Shown piece after piece: positions 8,591 to 18,908 of a DNA stretch of 64,000 nucleotides. Source of the DNA: Opitutales bacterium (GTDB lineage: Bacteria; Verrucomicrobiota; Verrucomicrobiia; Opitutales; JAJFLR01); NCBI GenBank assembly GCA_021772565.1, contig JAJFLR010000030.1, positions 44,031-108,030 of the forward strand, written 5' to 3'. Each line of letters begins with the position of its first letter. Within the stretch, counting starts at the first letter, position 1. Under the pieces are notes generated by a model that saw only the letters and a program-made list of their open reading frames with translations, was not told where the DNA came from and searched no databases. The position numbers and the translations under genes were made by a program.

Positions 8591-10492
8591 ATGAATACTG
8601 CATCAAAATTTATTGCCTTCACACTGTTAATATGCGGATTAATTGCTGTCACATTTTTATCCAAATTAATTCCCGGTCAATTGGATTTAACCGACAGTGA
8701 TTTTTATACATTGTCAGATGGTAGTAAGACGTTATTGAAAGATATTGAAGAACCAATAAAACTAGAATTTTATTTTAGTCGTAGCGCTAAAGATATTCCG
8801 ATAATGTTTAAAAATTATGCGACTCGTATCGAAGAGTTATTAAGGCAATACAGGAGAGCAGGGGGGAGTAATTTAAAATTAACTATTATTGACCCAAAAC
8901 CTGACACAAAAGAGGAAGAGTCGGCAATTCGCTATGGTATAAATGGACAGCCTTTACCAAACGGTGATAAGCTCTATTTTGGCTTGGCAATTGTGCAGGC
9001 AGATCAGGAAGAGAAAATCCCATTTTTTACTTTCGATCGCGAACGCTTTTTAGAGTATGATATTTCTCGTATCATTCACAAAGTTCAACAATTTGATTTA
9101 CCAACACTCGGAGTGATTTCATCTTTAGATGTAATTGGTGAAAAGGATCAAAGCATGCCTATGATGCCTGGACAACCTCCTGCAGCACCAGAGGATTGGG
9201 CATTTATTACGGAATTACGCAATAGTTTTAAAATTGAAAAAGTTAATATTGAAGAGGGAAACATTAAAGAAAAATTTAGTGTTCTGGCAGTTATTCACCC
9301 ACAAAGTCTAGACGATGCGACATTATTTGAAATCGATCAATTTCTGCTTTCCGGTAAACCGGTTTTTATTGCTGTTGATCCGTCATCTTACTTTCAAAAA
9401 AGTTCACTAGGTCAAGCTGCAATGTTTGGTCAAACTCCGGTTTCCAGCGATCTGCCAAAACTATTTAAAAGTTGGGGTGTAGAATTTGATAGTGGTAAAG
9501 TTGTCGGTGATAAAAATTATGCGGCAAACGTTTCTCAAGGAGGCGCTGGCATTCGATATGCAGCATGGCTAAGACTAGATGTGGAAGCTTTGAACGATGC
9601 CTCACCACCTACTGCACAGCTTAAAGATATCCTCATGGCAGAAGCCGGTAGTATAGGAGTAACAGAAGATAGTGGCTTAGAACTAACAACGCTTGCAAGC
9701 AGTTCTGAAAAAAGTGGCACACTAACCGCTAATATATTAAATTTTACGCAACCGGATGATTTGATGGGGCAAATTACTACTGATGGCGATAAACGTGTTT
9801 TAGCGGGATTTATCCGGGGGGAATTTAAAACCGCATTTCCAGATGGTAAACCAATCGTTGAAACTGAAGATAAAGGTGAAGAAAATTTTGTAGAAAAAAA
9901 ACCTGAAAAACCAAATCCAGTGCCTGGCATAAAAGAAGGTAACGGTAATTTATTTTTAATAGCTGATACGGATCTAATGGCTGATAGTTTCAGCATCAGA
10001 AAGCTCAATTTTTTTGGTCAAACCGCGATTCAAACTATTAATGATAATCTGAGTTTTGTTATTAACGTTATGGAATATTTAGGCGGCAGCGAAGATTTAT
10101 TAGCAATTCGTGGTAAAGGATCCTCTATACGGCCATTTAAAATAGTTAAAGATATACGTCAAAAAGCGCAGGAAGAGTTTCAGCAAGAGTATGAGGATAT
10201 TAATGAAAAATTGACTAATATCACCAATAAAATTCGAAAAATACAAAATGAAGAAAAAGATAAGGGTAATCTGGTTGCCAGTTCTAAATTGAGAGAAGCC
10301 TTAGAGAATATGAGAAAAGAGGAGGCCGACTTCAAAGGACAGAGGCGAGAGATTAAAAAGAAATTGAGAGAGGATGTCGAACGACTTGATCGTAAGTTAG
10401 CACTTATCAATTTATTTTCCATGCCATCTTTAATTACTATCTTTGGCATTTGGTTTTTTGTCTTTCGTACTAAACGTCAGAAGAAGAAATAG
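8591..10492 (+). CDS. GldG-like ABC-type auxiliary transport protein
   Basis: The 633-residue protein has an N-terminal transmembrane helix (about residues 8-27). Then comes the large periplasmic region of the GldG/ABC_transp_aux family, with L-T-D-S-D-F-Y-T-L-S-D-G-S-K-T-L-L near residue 35 and a Pro/Ala-rich M-P-G-Q-P-P-A-A-P segment near residue 195. A charged coiled coil lies at about residues 525-605, and a last membrane helix is followed by a basic tail (R-T-K-R-Q-K-K-K). This topology matches GldG, which assembles with GldA and GldF. Such proteins are fused to or follow ABC-2 permeases in many Verrucomicrobiota and Bacteroidota. It is 20 bases upstream of the DUF4340 gene. Confidence 0.88.
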   Translation: MNTASKFIAFTLLICGLIAVTFLSKLIPGQLDLTDSDFYTLSDGSKTLLKDIEEPIKLEFYFSRSAKDIPIMFKNYATRIEELLRQYRRAGGSNLKLTIIDPKPDTKEEESAIRYGINGQPLPNGDKLYFGLAIVQADQEEKIPFFTFDRERFLEYDISRIIHKVQQFDLPTLGVISSLDVIGEKDQSMPMMPGQPPAAPEDWAFITELRNSFKIEKVNIEEGNIKEKFSVLAVIHPQSLDDATLFEIDQFLLSGKPVFIAVDPSSYFQKSSLGQAAMFGQTPVSSDLPKLFKSWGVEFDSGKVVGDKNYAANVSQGGAGIRYAAWLRLDVEALNDASPPTAQLKDILMAEAGSIGVTEDSGLELTTLASSSEKSGTLTANILNFTQPDDLMGQITTDGDKRVLAGFIRGEFKTAFPDGKPIVETEDKGEENFVEKKPEKPNPVPGIKEGNGNLFLIADTDLMADSFSIRKLNFFGQTAIQTINDNLSFVINVMEYLGGSEDLLAIRGKGSSIRPFKIVKDIRQKAQEEFQQEYEDINEKLTNITNKIRKIQNEEKDKGNLVASSKLREALENMRKEEADFKGQRREIKKKLREDVERLDRKLALINLFSMPSLITIFGIWFFVFRTKRQKKK

Positions 10493-10512
10493 AAATTTTT
10501 TATATGTAGTTT

Positions 10513-11670
10513 ATGAAACTTAAAAATATTATAATTTTTGTCCTGATATTGTTCATAGCTGTGGGAGCAGTATATTGGAAATCAAAAAATGCGCCTGATG
10601 ATGCTTCAACTGATAGTGTGAATTCTCTTGAAGGAGAAAAATTGCTTGCAGCTGACAAAGTTGAGAATGCAGAAAAAATTATTTTAGAAAATCCAGAAAG
10701 CAATCAACAAGTAACGATAATTAAAAATGGTGACGGTAACTGGATTTTACCGGATCATTATGGGTTGAATGCAGATTTCAATAAACTGGAACGCCTGATT
10801 CGTAGCTTGAATGAAGGCACAGTCTTACGTTTAATTACAAAAAATCAAAAACGTATTGATCGTCTAGAGTTCATAAAAAATAAAGTTCAATTGATTTCAG
10901 CTGACTCAAAATACAACTGGTCAATTGATTTGGGTAAGACTGATGAAAAAGGTAATTATTACGTTAAACTTAATGAAACGACGGATGTTTATTTAGCAAA
11001 GATGAGATTTAATCTGGATACAACTATAGATAACTGGGCTGATAAAAAACTAATAAAATTTAAAGCTGAAGATGTTGCAGAAATTCAAATTGAATTTCCG
11101 GATAATGCAGCAAAATTTATTTTGAGCAGAAAAAATAATTCTGATTCGTTTACAGCATCTGATTTAAAAGAACAAGAATCTGTTAAGAATAACGAGGTAA
11201 CACAATTTCTAAATGGAATTATTAATATGCGTTATTCAAAAGTCATGAAATCTGATGATGCATTAGCAGTTGCTGCAAAAACTTATTTAAGAAAATTTAA
11301 TGTTAAATTATTCAGTGGTGATGAATACTCATTCTCTATTGGCAGAACACCAGCTCTTCCAATTGTTGATGATAAAAAGGATACCGATACTACAAATGAA
11401 AATAAAGAAAATATTGAACCTGAGGAACCCAAAATGTCTGAGCCGGGTCCAGTATTTATATTTGTAAAGAACAGTAATTCTAAGGATTCAATAAATGAAA
11501 TAATGAATAAAGCAGCTTTTACTTTCGGTGATAATATTTTTAATTCACTCCCTGCAAGTAGGGATAAGTTTATTGAAATTAAAAACGAAGAAGCAAAAAA
11601 CGAACTGCAACAACCTGTAAGTCCCAATGCAAATTTGCAGTTAATGCCAGAAATTAAAAATCAAAAATAG
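10513..11670 (+). CDS. DUF4340 domain protein of the GldAFG-type operon
   Basis: The 385-residue protein has a single N-terminal membrane anchor (residues 4-20) and an otherwise soluble, presumably periplasmic body. The body has the DUF4340 pattern of repeated beta-rich modules: G-N-W-I-L-P-D-H-Y-G-L-N-A-D near residue 77 and L-I-R-S-L-N-E-G-T-V-L near residue 97. DUF4340 proteins regularly follow GldG in Gld-type exporter operons, as here, and are thought to be part of the same envelope complex. An acidic insert with D-T-D-T-T-N-E-N-K-E-N near residue 295 is probably a disordered loop. The next gene starts directly after this stop codon, which indicates translational coupling. Confidence 0.85.
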   Translation: MKLKNIIIFVLILFIAVGAVYWKSKNAPDDASTDSVNSLEGEKLLAADKVENAEKIILENPESNQQVTIIKNGDGNWILPDHYGLNADFNKLERLIRSLNEGTVLRLITKNQKRIDRLEFIKNKVQLISADSKYNWSIDLGKTDEKGNYYVKLNETTDVYLAKMRFNLDTTIDNWADKKLIKFKAEDVAEIQIEFPDNAAKFILSRKNNSDSFTASDLKEQESVKNNEVTQFLNGIINMRYSKVMKSDDALAVAAKTYLRKFNVKLFSGDEYSFSIGRTPALPIVDDKKDTDTTNENKENIEPEEPKMSEPGPVFIFVKNSNSKDSINEIMNKAAFTFGDNIFNSLPASRDKFIEIKNEEAKNELQQPVSPNANLQLMPEIKNQK

Positions 11671-12573
11671 ATGAGGTCTTTCTTCGATATCAAAGCCTCA
11701 TTTTATTTATTCATTTATATTTTAGTTTTAGGAAATACTAATGAGCTTTCTGCAGAAATTCCGGAAAGTGTAGAGTTGCTTTCCAATATTGAGTTTAAAT
11801 CTATCAATGATGAAAAATTATTTTTAGATATTTATCTCAATAAAAATATAAGTGATAATATATTACCACTTGTAATATTTTTTCATGGTGGAGGATTCCG
11901 TAAAGGTAGCAAAAACGATGTCAGTAAATTAGAATTTTTCGCACAAACTTTATTGTCATTGGTAGATCAGGGTAAGATAGTATTAGCCGCTCCACAAATA
12001 AGAAATACTGATCAGACTACCTCTCTTTCAGATATTATTTCAGATGCCAATGATGCAGTTAATTGGCTAGTTGATAATAGTCGTATTTATAAAATTGATA
12101 CTGATCGTATTGGATTAATTGGTTTTTCATCTGGAGGAACATTAGCTTTAAGCACCGGCTTGAACAGTTCAGCAAAATTTATAATTGCTATATCAGCTGC
12201 TACAGATTTTTTACGACATGTAAAAGAAAGTGAGTTAGACAATGTTAAAATTGGCCCGTCTAAAAAGAAATTACTGAATAATTTATTTCTTGGTACAATT
12301 GATCAGTTTCCTGAAAATTATTCGACAGCAAGCCCGGTTAATTTTATTGAAAAGAATTCTCCTCCAATATTATTAATAGCGGGTAAGAATGATAAAGATT
12401 TTTTTAAACATTCTATTTGGCTAAAAGAAAAAGGAGATAAAATTGGAGCAAATATAAATTTTATCACTGTTGAAAATGCACGTCATCAAGTTTATCGGAA
12501 CTATAAAAACATGTCGCCTTCTGTGGAGCAGTTATCAGAAGAAATTAAAAAAGTTATAATAAACTATTTTTAA
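11671..12573 (+). CDS. Secreted alpha/beta hydrolase (BD-FAE/esterase-like)
   Basis: The 300-residue protein has an N-terminal hydrophobic stretch (about residues 8-26) ending before A-E-I-P, so it is probably exported. It shows the oxyanion-hole motif F-F-H-G-G-G-F near residue 70, the nucleophile elbow G-F-S-S-G-G near residue 150, D-K-D-F as a likely acid region near residue 240, and the catalytic His in A-R-H-Q-V near residue 270. These fit the hormone-sensitive-lipase or feruloyl-esterase side of the alpha/beta hydrolase fold. Its ATG follows the DUF4340 stop codon with no gap, so it is translated with the Gld-type operon, although it is not a known part of that complex. The substrate is unknown. 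Confidence 0.8.
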   Translation: MRSFFDIKASFYLFIYILVLGNTNELSAEIPESVELLSNIEFKSINDEKLFLDIYLNKNISDNILPLVIFFHGGGFRKGSKNDVSKLEFFAQTLLSLVDQGKIVLAAPQIRNTDQTTSLSDIISDANDAVNWLVDNSRIYKIDTDRIGLIGFSSGGTLALSTGLNSSAKFIIAISAATDFLRHVKESELDNVKIGPSKKKLLNNLFLGTIDQFPENYSTASPVNFIEKNSPPILLIAGKNDKDFFKHSIWLKEKGDKIGANINFITVENARHQVYRNYKNMSPSVEQLSEEIKKVIINYF

Positions 12574-12600
12574 AATCTGCTAAATACTGGAATTTAAAGA

Positions 12601-15600
12601 TTAATTGTGCTCATTAAAAGCGTTAACCAACGTTTCTTTCATTTGAGAAATTAAAAAGGGTTTAGGCAGATAAGCATTCATGCCTATTTGTAGAAATTTT
12701 TCTTTATCGGCGTTTAGAGCAAATGCGGTCATTGCAACAATATAGAGATCTTTTTTCTCAACGCCACAATCACCGGCTCGAATTTTTTGTGTTGCTTCTA
12801 ATCCGTCTAACTCAGGCATTTGAATGTCCATCAGCACTACATTAAAATTTTCATCTTTTACCTTCTCAACTGCCTGGAGACCATCATCTACAACTGTGAC
12901 AGCGTAGCCAATTTTTTTCAAAATTTCTATTGCTACTCTTTGATTGGTTGGGTCATCTTCAGCCAGTAATATCTTCAATGGGTATTTTTTGGCAAAATTT
13001 ACATTTACCGAGCTATCCATCTTCAACAAGTTACTTTTAGTAGACGATTTAGTGCGATGACAAATAATAGTAAATTGGAAATTTGAACCAACACCAGGCT
13101 CGCTCTCAACCCAAATTTTGCCGCCCATTTTTTCAACCAAACGTTTGCAAATAACTAACCCTAATCCAGTACCACCAAATTTTCGGGTAGTCGAAGAATC
13201 AACTTGTGAGAAAGGTTTGAACAATCGATCCAGTTTTTCATCTTTTATTCCCGTTCCTGAATCTTGTATGGAAAAATGAAATTCCCAGTTTCCTTTTTCT
13301 AACTTGGTAGACTTGACGTTTACAAAAACTTTTCCCTCTTCAGTAAATTTAACTGCATTATTAACTATATTTAATATGACCTGTTTAAGTCGGTGTGAGT
13401 CTCCTAAAATTAAACCAGAATAAGAATCTTCAATATTATAATCTAGAGTGATACCTTTTTGTCGTGCTTTAACGAGTACCAGTTCCAGAGCTTCCAGTAA
13501 TGTATTTTCCAATTTAAATGGGGCAACTTCCAATTCTATACTTCGAGATTCAATTTTCGAATAATCAAGAATATTATTGATGAGTTCGAGTAACGCTTTA
13601 CCACTTCTATTTATTATTTTTAAATATTCTTGCTGAGAAGTTTCCATATCAGTCTGCATGAGAAGATCTGCAAAGCCTAAAATTGCATTCATTGGAGTTC
13701 GAATTTCATGACTCATCATGGCAAGAAATTCGCCCTTAGCTAAATTCGCTGAGTCAGCTGTATCCTTAGCTTTCTTTAATTTTTCTTCAGCAGTTTTGCT
13801 TTCTAGATAACCTCCTAGACTAGCACAGATTGAAATTAGCGCAGCTATTTCACTTTCCTCCCATTCGCGGTTAGCTTTAGCAACACCGATTGCCATAATT
13901 CCCCAATACTCATTATCTCTACTAATAGGTCCAACAAGTATGGATTTGGCTCCATCATTTATAAACCACTCCTTAACATCTGGTGAGATATCTTTGTTGA
14001 AGCCTTTAATTATGCCATTTTTCGAAAGTGTTTCGTACCAACCCGGCAACTCTCTTTCATAACTAATATATTGCATCTCAGATATGTCAGTATCCTTATC
14101 ATTTTTTTCCAAACTCCAATTGTATCGTTTGCTAATCGAAATTTCATTTGTCTTCTGATTCTTAATATTTTCAAAAATATAAAGGCGGTCAACATTTGCG
14201 GATTTGCCTACAGTATCGAGAGTTTTATATATAGCGGTATCAAGATCCTTTGTGGTTAATAAATTTGTTTCAGCATTTGCCACACCCTGTAACAAACTAT
14301 CGCGATATTTTAACGCTTCTTCAGCTTTTTTTCGATCAGTTATATCATAAGCCATCCAGATAACAGATTTTTCAGGGCCAATTTGTTTTTCCATTGCAGC
14401 TAATCTACCCTCAAACCATCGAATATCTTTTCCCTCAAATGGCAATGTGTATTGAATCACCTGTACATGATCAGATTTAATAGCATTATGAATTGCATTT
14501 TGCACTTTAGCATATTGATCTTTTGGCCAAATATCTTTCACATATTTTCCTTTTAAAAGAGGTGCTCTTTTAGCAAAAGTACTGTCTTTTGATGCAAAAA
14601 TTTCTTCATATCTTCCAGATTCAGAAATTACAAATGCGATGTCCGGCATGGCATCAATAAATGCAAGAAGTCTCTGTTCATTTTGTAAAATTATACTTTC
14701 CCGCTTACGGTGTTCAGTTAGTATTGATCCCAGAAACAATGCTGTAGCAGATAAAATTCCGACAAAAACCCATAAGAAAGGAGGGGATTGTGAATGAAAT
14801 TTTAATGCTTCGGGCCCCATTACATCGCTTAGTTCCCAAACTGCCATGATTGATATTATTACAATCCCTGCACTTGCCCCTCGCTGGCCAAATCGTATTG
14901 CAGCCCATGCCAATACTGGAAACAGAGCAAGCTCTAAAGGATATCGCAATGTATCTGTCGGTGCCCAATTACCAAAAACCAACATGCCAACAAATACTAT
15001 TGAAACAAGCCAAATGAAAATCTCCAAAGCCTGGCGATTACTCCACTTAATACTTGAATCAGTAAACCAGGCTAGCATCATTGGTGCTACAACTAACATT
15101 CCCAATGAATCACCGAGCCATCTAATTGACCAGATAATCTTAAAATCTAGCCAGTAGTCAGGTGTTAACCAACACAATGCTGATGTCGATATTATTGAGC
15201 TAACTAACGTGCTGATTATTACGCCAACTAGTAAAAAACCAAAAACATCTTTTCGACGTTCTAACGAATTTCTTAATTTAAAAACTTTCTTGAGTAAACT
15301 TGCTCCCAGGTAAGTACTAAAAGTATAAGCGATTAAAATACACGATGCATAGATGAAGCTACTCCCTTGAAAAATTTCAACTAAAAATGCTGCAATTGCT
15401 ACTGGAATTAAGTAAATATATCCAAACAGCAAAACTGCTGCTATAGACAACCCCGATGATGGCCACAATAATGATGCTTTTTGTTGCCATAGTGACATTT
15501 CAAGTCCGATTCCGGCACCGCCACAGTAAAGAGCAATAAAAAGTATAAACCTTACAGCGATTCGCTGGCGGTCTTTTACCGTAAACTTATTAATATTTTG

Positions 15601-15630
15601 GGGAACTGTATCTGTTTTTTTATCTTCCAA
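12601..15630 (-). CDS. MASE1-PAS-GAF hybrid sensor histidine kinase
   Basis: The 1009-residue protein carries these domains in order: an N-terminal membrane module of about eight helices (about residues 28-305) with the MASE1 pattern L-L-W-P-S-S-G-L-S-I-A-A-V-L-L-F-G; a PAS domain (about 315-440, ending in D-I-T-D-R-K-K-A-E-E-A); a GAF domain (about 455-615); HisKA with the phosphorylated H641 in M-S-H-E-I-R-T-P; HATPase with G-T-G-L-G-L-V-I-C-K; and a receiver with phospho-acceptor D935 in L-M-D-I-Q-M-P. It is therefore a complete hybrid kinase whose output must go through an unlinked phosphotransfer protein or regulator. The ligand is unknown. It converges with the hydrolase gene, 27 bases apart. 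Confidence 0.93.
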   Translation of the reverse strand: MEDKKTDTVPQNINKFTVKDRQRIAVRFILFIALYCGGAGIGLEMSLWQQKASLLWPSSGLSIAAVLLFGYIYLIPVAIAAFLVEIFQGSSFIYASCILIAYTFSTYLGASLLKKVFKLRNSLERRKDVFGFLLVGVIISTLVSSIISTSALCWLTPDYWLDFKIIWSIRWLGDSLGMLVVAPMMLAWFTDSSIKWSNRQALEIFIWLVSIVFVGMLVFGNWAPTDTLRYPLELALFPVLAWAAIRFGQRGASAGIVIISIMAVWELSDVMGPEALKFHSQSPPFLWVFVGILSATALFLGSILTEHRKRESIILQNEQRLLAFIDAMPDIAFVISESGRYEEIFASKDSTFAKRAPLLKGKYVKDIWPKDQYAKVQNAIHNAIKSDHVQVIQYTLPFEGKDIRWFEGRLAAMEKQIGPEKSVIWMAYDITDRKKAEEALKYRDSLLQGVANAETNLLTTKDLDTAIYKTLDTVGKSANVDRLYIFENIKNQKTNEISISKRYNWSLEKNDKDTDISEMQYISYERELPGWYETLSKNGIIKGFNKDISPDVKEWFINDGAKSILVGPISRDNEYWGIMAIGVAKANREWEESEIAALISICASLGGYLESKTAEEKLKKAKDTADSANLAKGEFLAMMSHEIRTPMNAILGFADLLMQTDMETSQQEYLKIINRSGKALLELINNILDYSKIESRSIELEVAPFKLENTLLEALELVLVKARQKGITLDYNIEDSYSGLILGDSHRLKQVILNIVNNAVKFTEEGKVFVNVKSTKLEKGNWEFHFSIQDSGTGIKDEKLDRLFKPFSQVDSSTTRKFGGTGLGLVICKRLVEKMGGKIWVESEPGVGSNFQFTIICHRTKSSTKSNLLKMDSSVNVNFAKKYPLKILLAEDDPTNQRVAIEILKKIGYAVTVVDDGLQAVEKVKDENFNVVLMDIQMPELDGLEATQKIRAGDCGVEKKDLYIVAMTAFALNADKEKFLQIGMNAYLPKPFLISQMKETLVNAFNEHN

Positions 15631-15731
15631 ATCAAAAATACATTTGTATTAGTAAATGAATATTTATTTTTAAACTTAGAATCTGTTTTAAATTAATTCA
15701 ATGCTAATACAAGAAATTATAGGGAGGTCAA

Positions 15732-16034
15732 ATGCCGGTTTATGTGTATGAAGTAATTGAGGATGCTGAATCACCTGGCGAGAGATTTGAAATTGAGCAG
15801 TCTATGAAAGAAGACTCATTGACGCATCATCCAATTGATGGTCGTCCTGTTCGAAAAGTTTATCAGCCACCAAACTTGGCATCTAAATATACTCCGATTG
15901 CTACAAAAAATAAGTTGGAAAATAAAAATGTAGAAAAAGCCGGTTTCACAAAGTACGAAAAAGATAAGCTTACTGGCCGCTACAATAGAGTTGCCGGTAA
16001 AAATGGACCTAGTGAAATAAGGCCGAATGGTTAG
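15732..16034 (+). CDS. FmdB-like small protein that has lost its zinc-ribbon cysteines
   Basis: The 100-residue protein opens with M-P-V-Y-V-Y-E-V, echoing M-P-I-Y-E-Y of FmdB-type zinc-ribbon proteins, and keeps R-F-E-I-E-Q-S-M and the later R-P-V-R-K-V-Y motif of that family. It contains no cysteine at all, so the CxxC knuckles are gone. The C-terminal half is Lys/Asn-rich and probably flexible. A strong Shine-Dalgarno sequence (AGGGAGG) lies seven bases before the ATG, unusual for this window and a sign of efficient translation. It stands alone, divergent from the MASE1 kinase. The assignment to FmdB is by N-terminal pattern only; the function is unknown. Confidence 0.6.
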   Translation: MPVYVYEVIEDAESPGERFEIEQSMKEDSLTHHPIDGRPVRKVYQPPNLASKYTPIATKNKLENKNVEKAGFTKYEKDKLTGRYNRVAGKNGPSEIRPNG

Positions 16035-16358
16035 TTGTTATTTATAAAATCTGCCATAATAAATTCCCGAAATAAATCAGTGTATGCAATCAATAAACGT
16101 AAGTCAGATAGATTATCACACTCTGCATGTGCAGAGTTCGCAATGACAAATAGGATTTTAATACATTGTCATCGCGAGGAGCAACGCGACGTGGCGATCC
16201 ATGACTTGTATAACCTCGATATAGACAGAACATTTGAGAAATATCTAATTATTCTTATACTTGAAACTATCTGTCGCTAAATATCAAGAATTGCATATTG
16301 GTTTTACCGCTGTATAAACTTATCAAAAAATACTCATCAATACAAAAGATAAACAGCA
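16035..16358. repeat. Intergenic region with degenerate GTCATTGCGAG-type palindromic repeat
   Basis: About 16104-16204 holds a copy of a repeat family seen several times in the window: cagatagatt at the left, tcgcaatgaca in the middle, then attgtcatcgcgagg and ggcgatccatgac. The internal ctctgcatgtgcagag is a short perfect palindrome. Any reading frame here is only translated repeat. The rest, up to the ROCO gene, is AT-rich without recognisable features. Confidence 0.6.
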
Positions 16359-18813
16359 ATGAGCGAGCAGGATATAATCAGGAAAATAGAAAAAAACCTC
16401 AATATAGAGCTTAAACATCTTGAAAATATAGATATCCTTGCGAAAGGTTACACCTTAACTCCAAACGGAGAGGTAAACGCTTTAAGTTTATATAATTGTA
16501 AAATAAAAAAAAACGAAACGGATTACTTCCTTTTTAAAAGAGCTCACGCAGTTACAGTCACTCGATATAAGTTATAATCAAATCAGCGATTTTTCAGTTT
16601 TAAAAGAGCTCACGCAGTTAAAGTCGCTCGATATAAGTTATAATCAAATTGAAACTCTTCCAATTTGGATTACAGAGCTTAATTTGAAAATAACACTAGA
16701 ACAATTTGACTTCGGAAAAATAATTAACTTATACGAAAATCCACTAAAAAGCCCTCCTCTTGAAATTATCAAAGAGGGTAACGAGGCAATAAAAAATTAT
16801 TTTGAGCAGCTTGAAAAACAAGGGAAAGATTATATTTATGAAGCCAAATTAATGTTGGTTGGTGAACCTGGAGCAGGAAAAACCAGCTTGATGAACAAAT
16901 TGTTTGATAAAAATTTTCCTGTGCCAAATAAAAATCAAAAGTCGACTTTAGGAATAGAAATTAAACCTAACTGGGGATTTTCCTTTGACGAGAAAACCGA
17001 ATTTAATGCGCATGTTTGGGATTTTGGGGGACAACAAATCCAATATATGTTACACCAGTTTTTTCTGACCTCTGATTGTCTCTATATACTATTGGCTGAA
17101 AAACGTCGTGAATTGGCCAACTTTGATTACTGGCTGAATATTTTAAATATTCTGGCTAAGAACAGGCCGATTATAGTCCTATTTAATGAGATCAACATCG
17201 ATTCAGTATCATCTTTTATATATGATGAAAAAAAATATAAGGAGCTATTTCCAAACCTGAGCTTACAAAATCTGGATATTAACCTTTCAGACATCAAAGA
17301 TGGCCGTTTTGACTTTCTGCTAAAAACTATCAAGAAAGGACTCAGTGGCCTGGAACATGTTGGTAAGCCAGTACCAGCCAGGTGGGTTGATATCCGCGAT
17401 CAATTGGAAAAAGTCAGCGATAAAAAGCATATCCACATCAACGATTATTTTGATATATGCAGTGAAAACAAAGTTAAAAAAGAAAAAGACCAGTTACTGA
17501 TCCTTCGTTACTTTCACCTCCTTGGTATTGTATTGCATTTTCACGATGATGAAAATCTTTGTGATACACTATTTCTTGATCCTAACTGGACTGTCGATGC
17601 GGTTTATTCTGTCCTTACCGATAAAGAAATAGAAAAAAGCAACGGTGTACTGGATAAGATGGATATCTATAAAATATGGAGCGCAAAAGGGTATATTTAT
17701 GAAGAGAAAACAAAATTGCTTCAACTTATGTTAAAAGACAATTTTGAGCTCTGCTATAAGCTTTCTGGACACCACGATAAATTTATCGTACCGCTACTAC
17801 TATCTCGTTTAAAACCGGAATACGAATGGGAAGAATATGATAATTTACAGTTCCGTTTTCAATATCCCTTTATGCCGAAAGGAATAGTAAGTCGTCTAAT
17901 GGTCAGAATGCATGATTATATTGAACAAAATAAATTATGGCACGATGGTCTTGTATTAATCAAGGACGCTACATTCGCACAAATCATAGAGAAGAAGCAC
18001 CCAAAACTAGGATTAAAATATATAGAGATTCGCTTGAGAGGAAATAAGAGTAACCGCAGAGATCTGCTAACCTTGATACGTGAAGAAATTAAAAATATAC
18101 AAAAAATTTCTTTCCCTAATCTGCCGTACCTTGAAATGATTCCTTGTATTTGCCGGGAATGCGCTGGCCAGGCAGATCCTTACTTTTTTAATTATGAAGA
18201 TATTCAAAATTACCTGAATAAAAAGAAAACCAAAATTGATTGCCGTGTCAGCACTGAAAAAGTTTTCATTTCTGAATTAATCGGCAGTGTTTTCAATATA
18301 GAAGAAATAGAATCGAGACTTAAAGAGAATATGGACAAAAGAAATATAAACATTGATTTTAGACCTAATATTAAGGTGCATCAGGAACAAGAACAGCAGC
18401 AAAAGCAAAAGCAAGAAGTTTCACAGGAAGTAAAAGTGGAAGTCAAAAATGCCGAAGGTTTATTCAAGAATCTCAAAGAAGATATTTTGGATGAGATTGA
18501 TATAGAAATTAAAGATGAAAAAGAAAAGACCCGTATCAAAAACGATTTAAAAAAAGTAGAAAAGGCATTCAGCGAATTAAATGAAGCTGCCTGTGAAGGA
18601 AAGAAGGAACTGGAAACTGGAACCAAAAACCGATTGGAAGATTTTATTGACAAACTCGCTGACGAAAACTCTCGAATCAACAAAGCTCTTAACCTGGTTG
18701 AAAGAGGAAAAGATAAGGCGCAAAAGCTCGCCCGAGTTTATAATAAATTTGCTCCCTACTTTGCGTTGCCTTCAGTGCCTGATGTATTGCTGGGTAAAGA
18801 AAGTAACAGTTGA
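16359..18813 (+). CDS. LRR-Roc-COR (ROCO) GTPase, frameshifted at an A9 tract
   Basis: The first 50 or so codons (from 16359) and the main frame (open from about 16514 to 18813) are joined across a run of nine A at 16505-16513 by a one-base shift. In the main frame, two leucine-rich repeats (L-K-E-L-T-Q-L-x-S-L-D-I-S-Y-N-Q-I twice) precede a Roc GTPase. The Roc domain has P-loop G-E-P-G-A-G-K-T-S (near 16862), G3 W-D-F-G-G-Q and a poorly conserved G4 (N-E-I-N). A COR dimerisation domain follows, then a Gln/Lys-rich coiled coil and a helical tail. ROCO proteins are GTP-regulated scaffolds; bacterial roles are mostly unknown. The two LRRs share a near-identical 41-base DNA unit, which suggests repeat expansion or contraction. 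Either a mild pseudogene, or a gene expressed through slippage on A9. Confidence 0.8.
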
Positions 18814-18908
18814 ATTTTTGTTCAGTAAATCTAATGACGTCAGATTGTGGATTTCATAACTAACGGGAATAAATCATACGAATTTAGTTACGGTAGTTGA
18901 CGTGGAAA

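Noticed and set aside
16035..16280. 81-residue reading frame after the FmdB-like gene
   Set aside because: It is a translation of a GTCATTGCGAG-type palindromic repeat and has no start signal.
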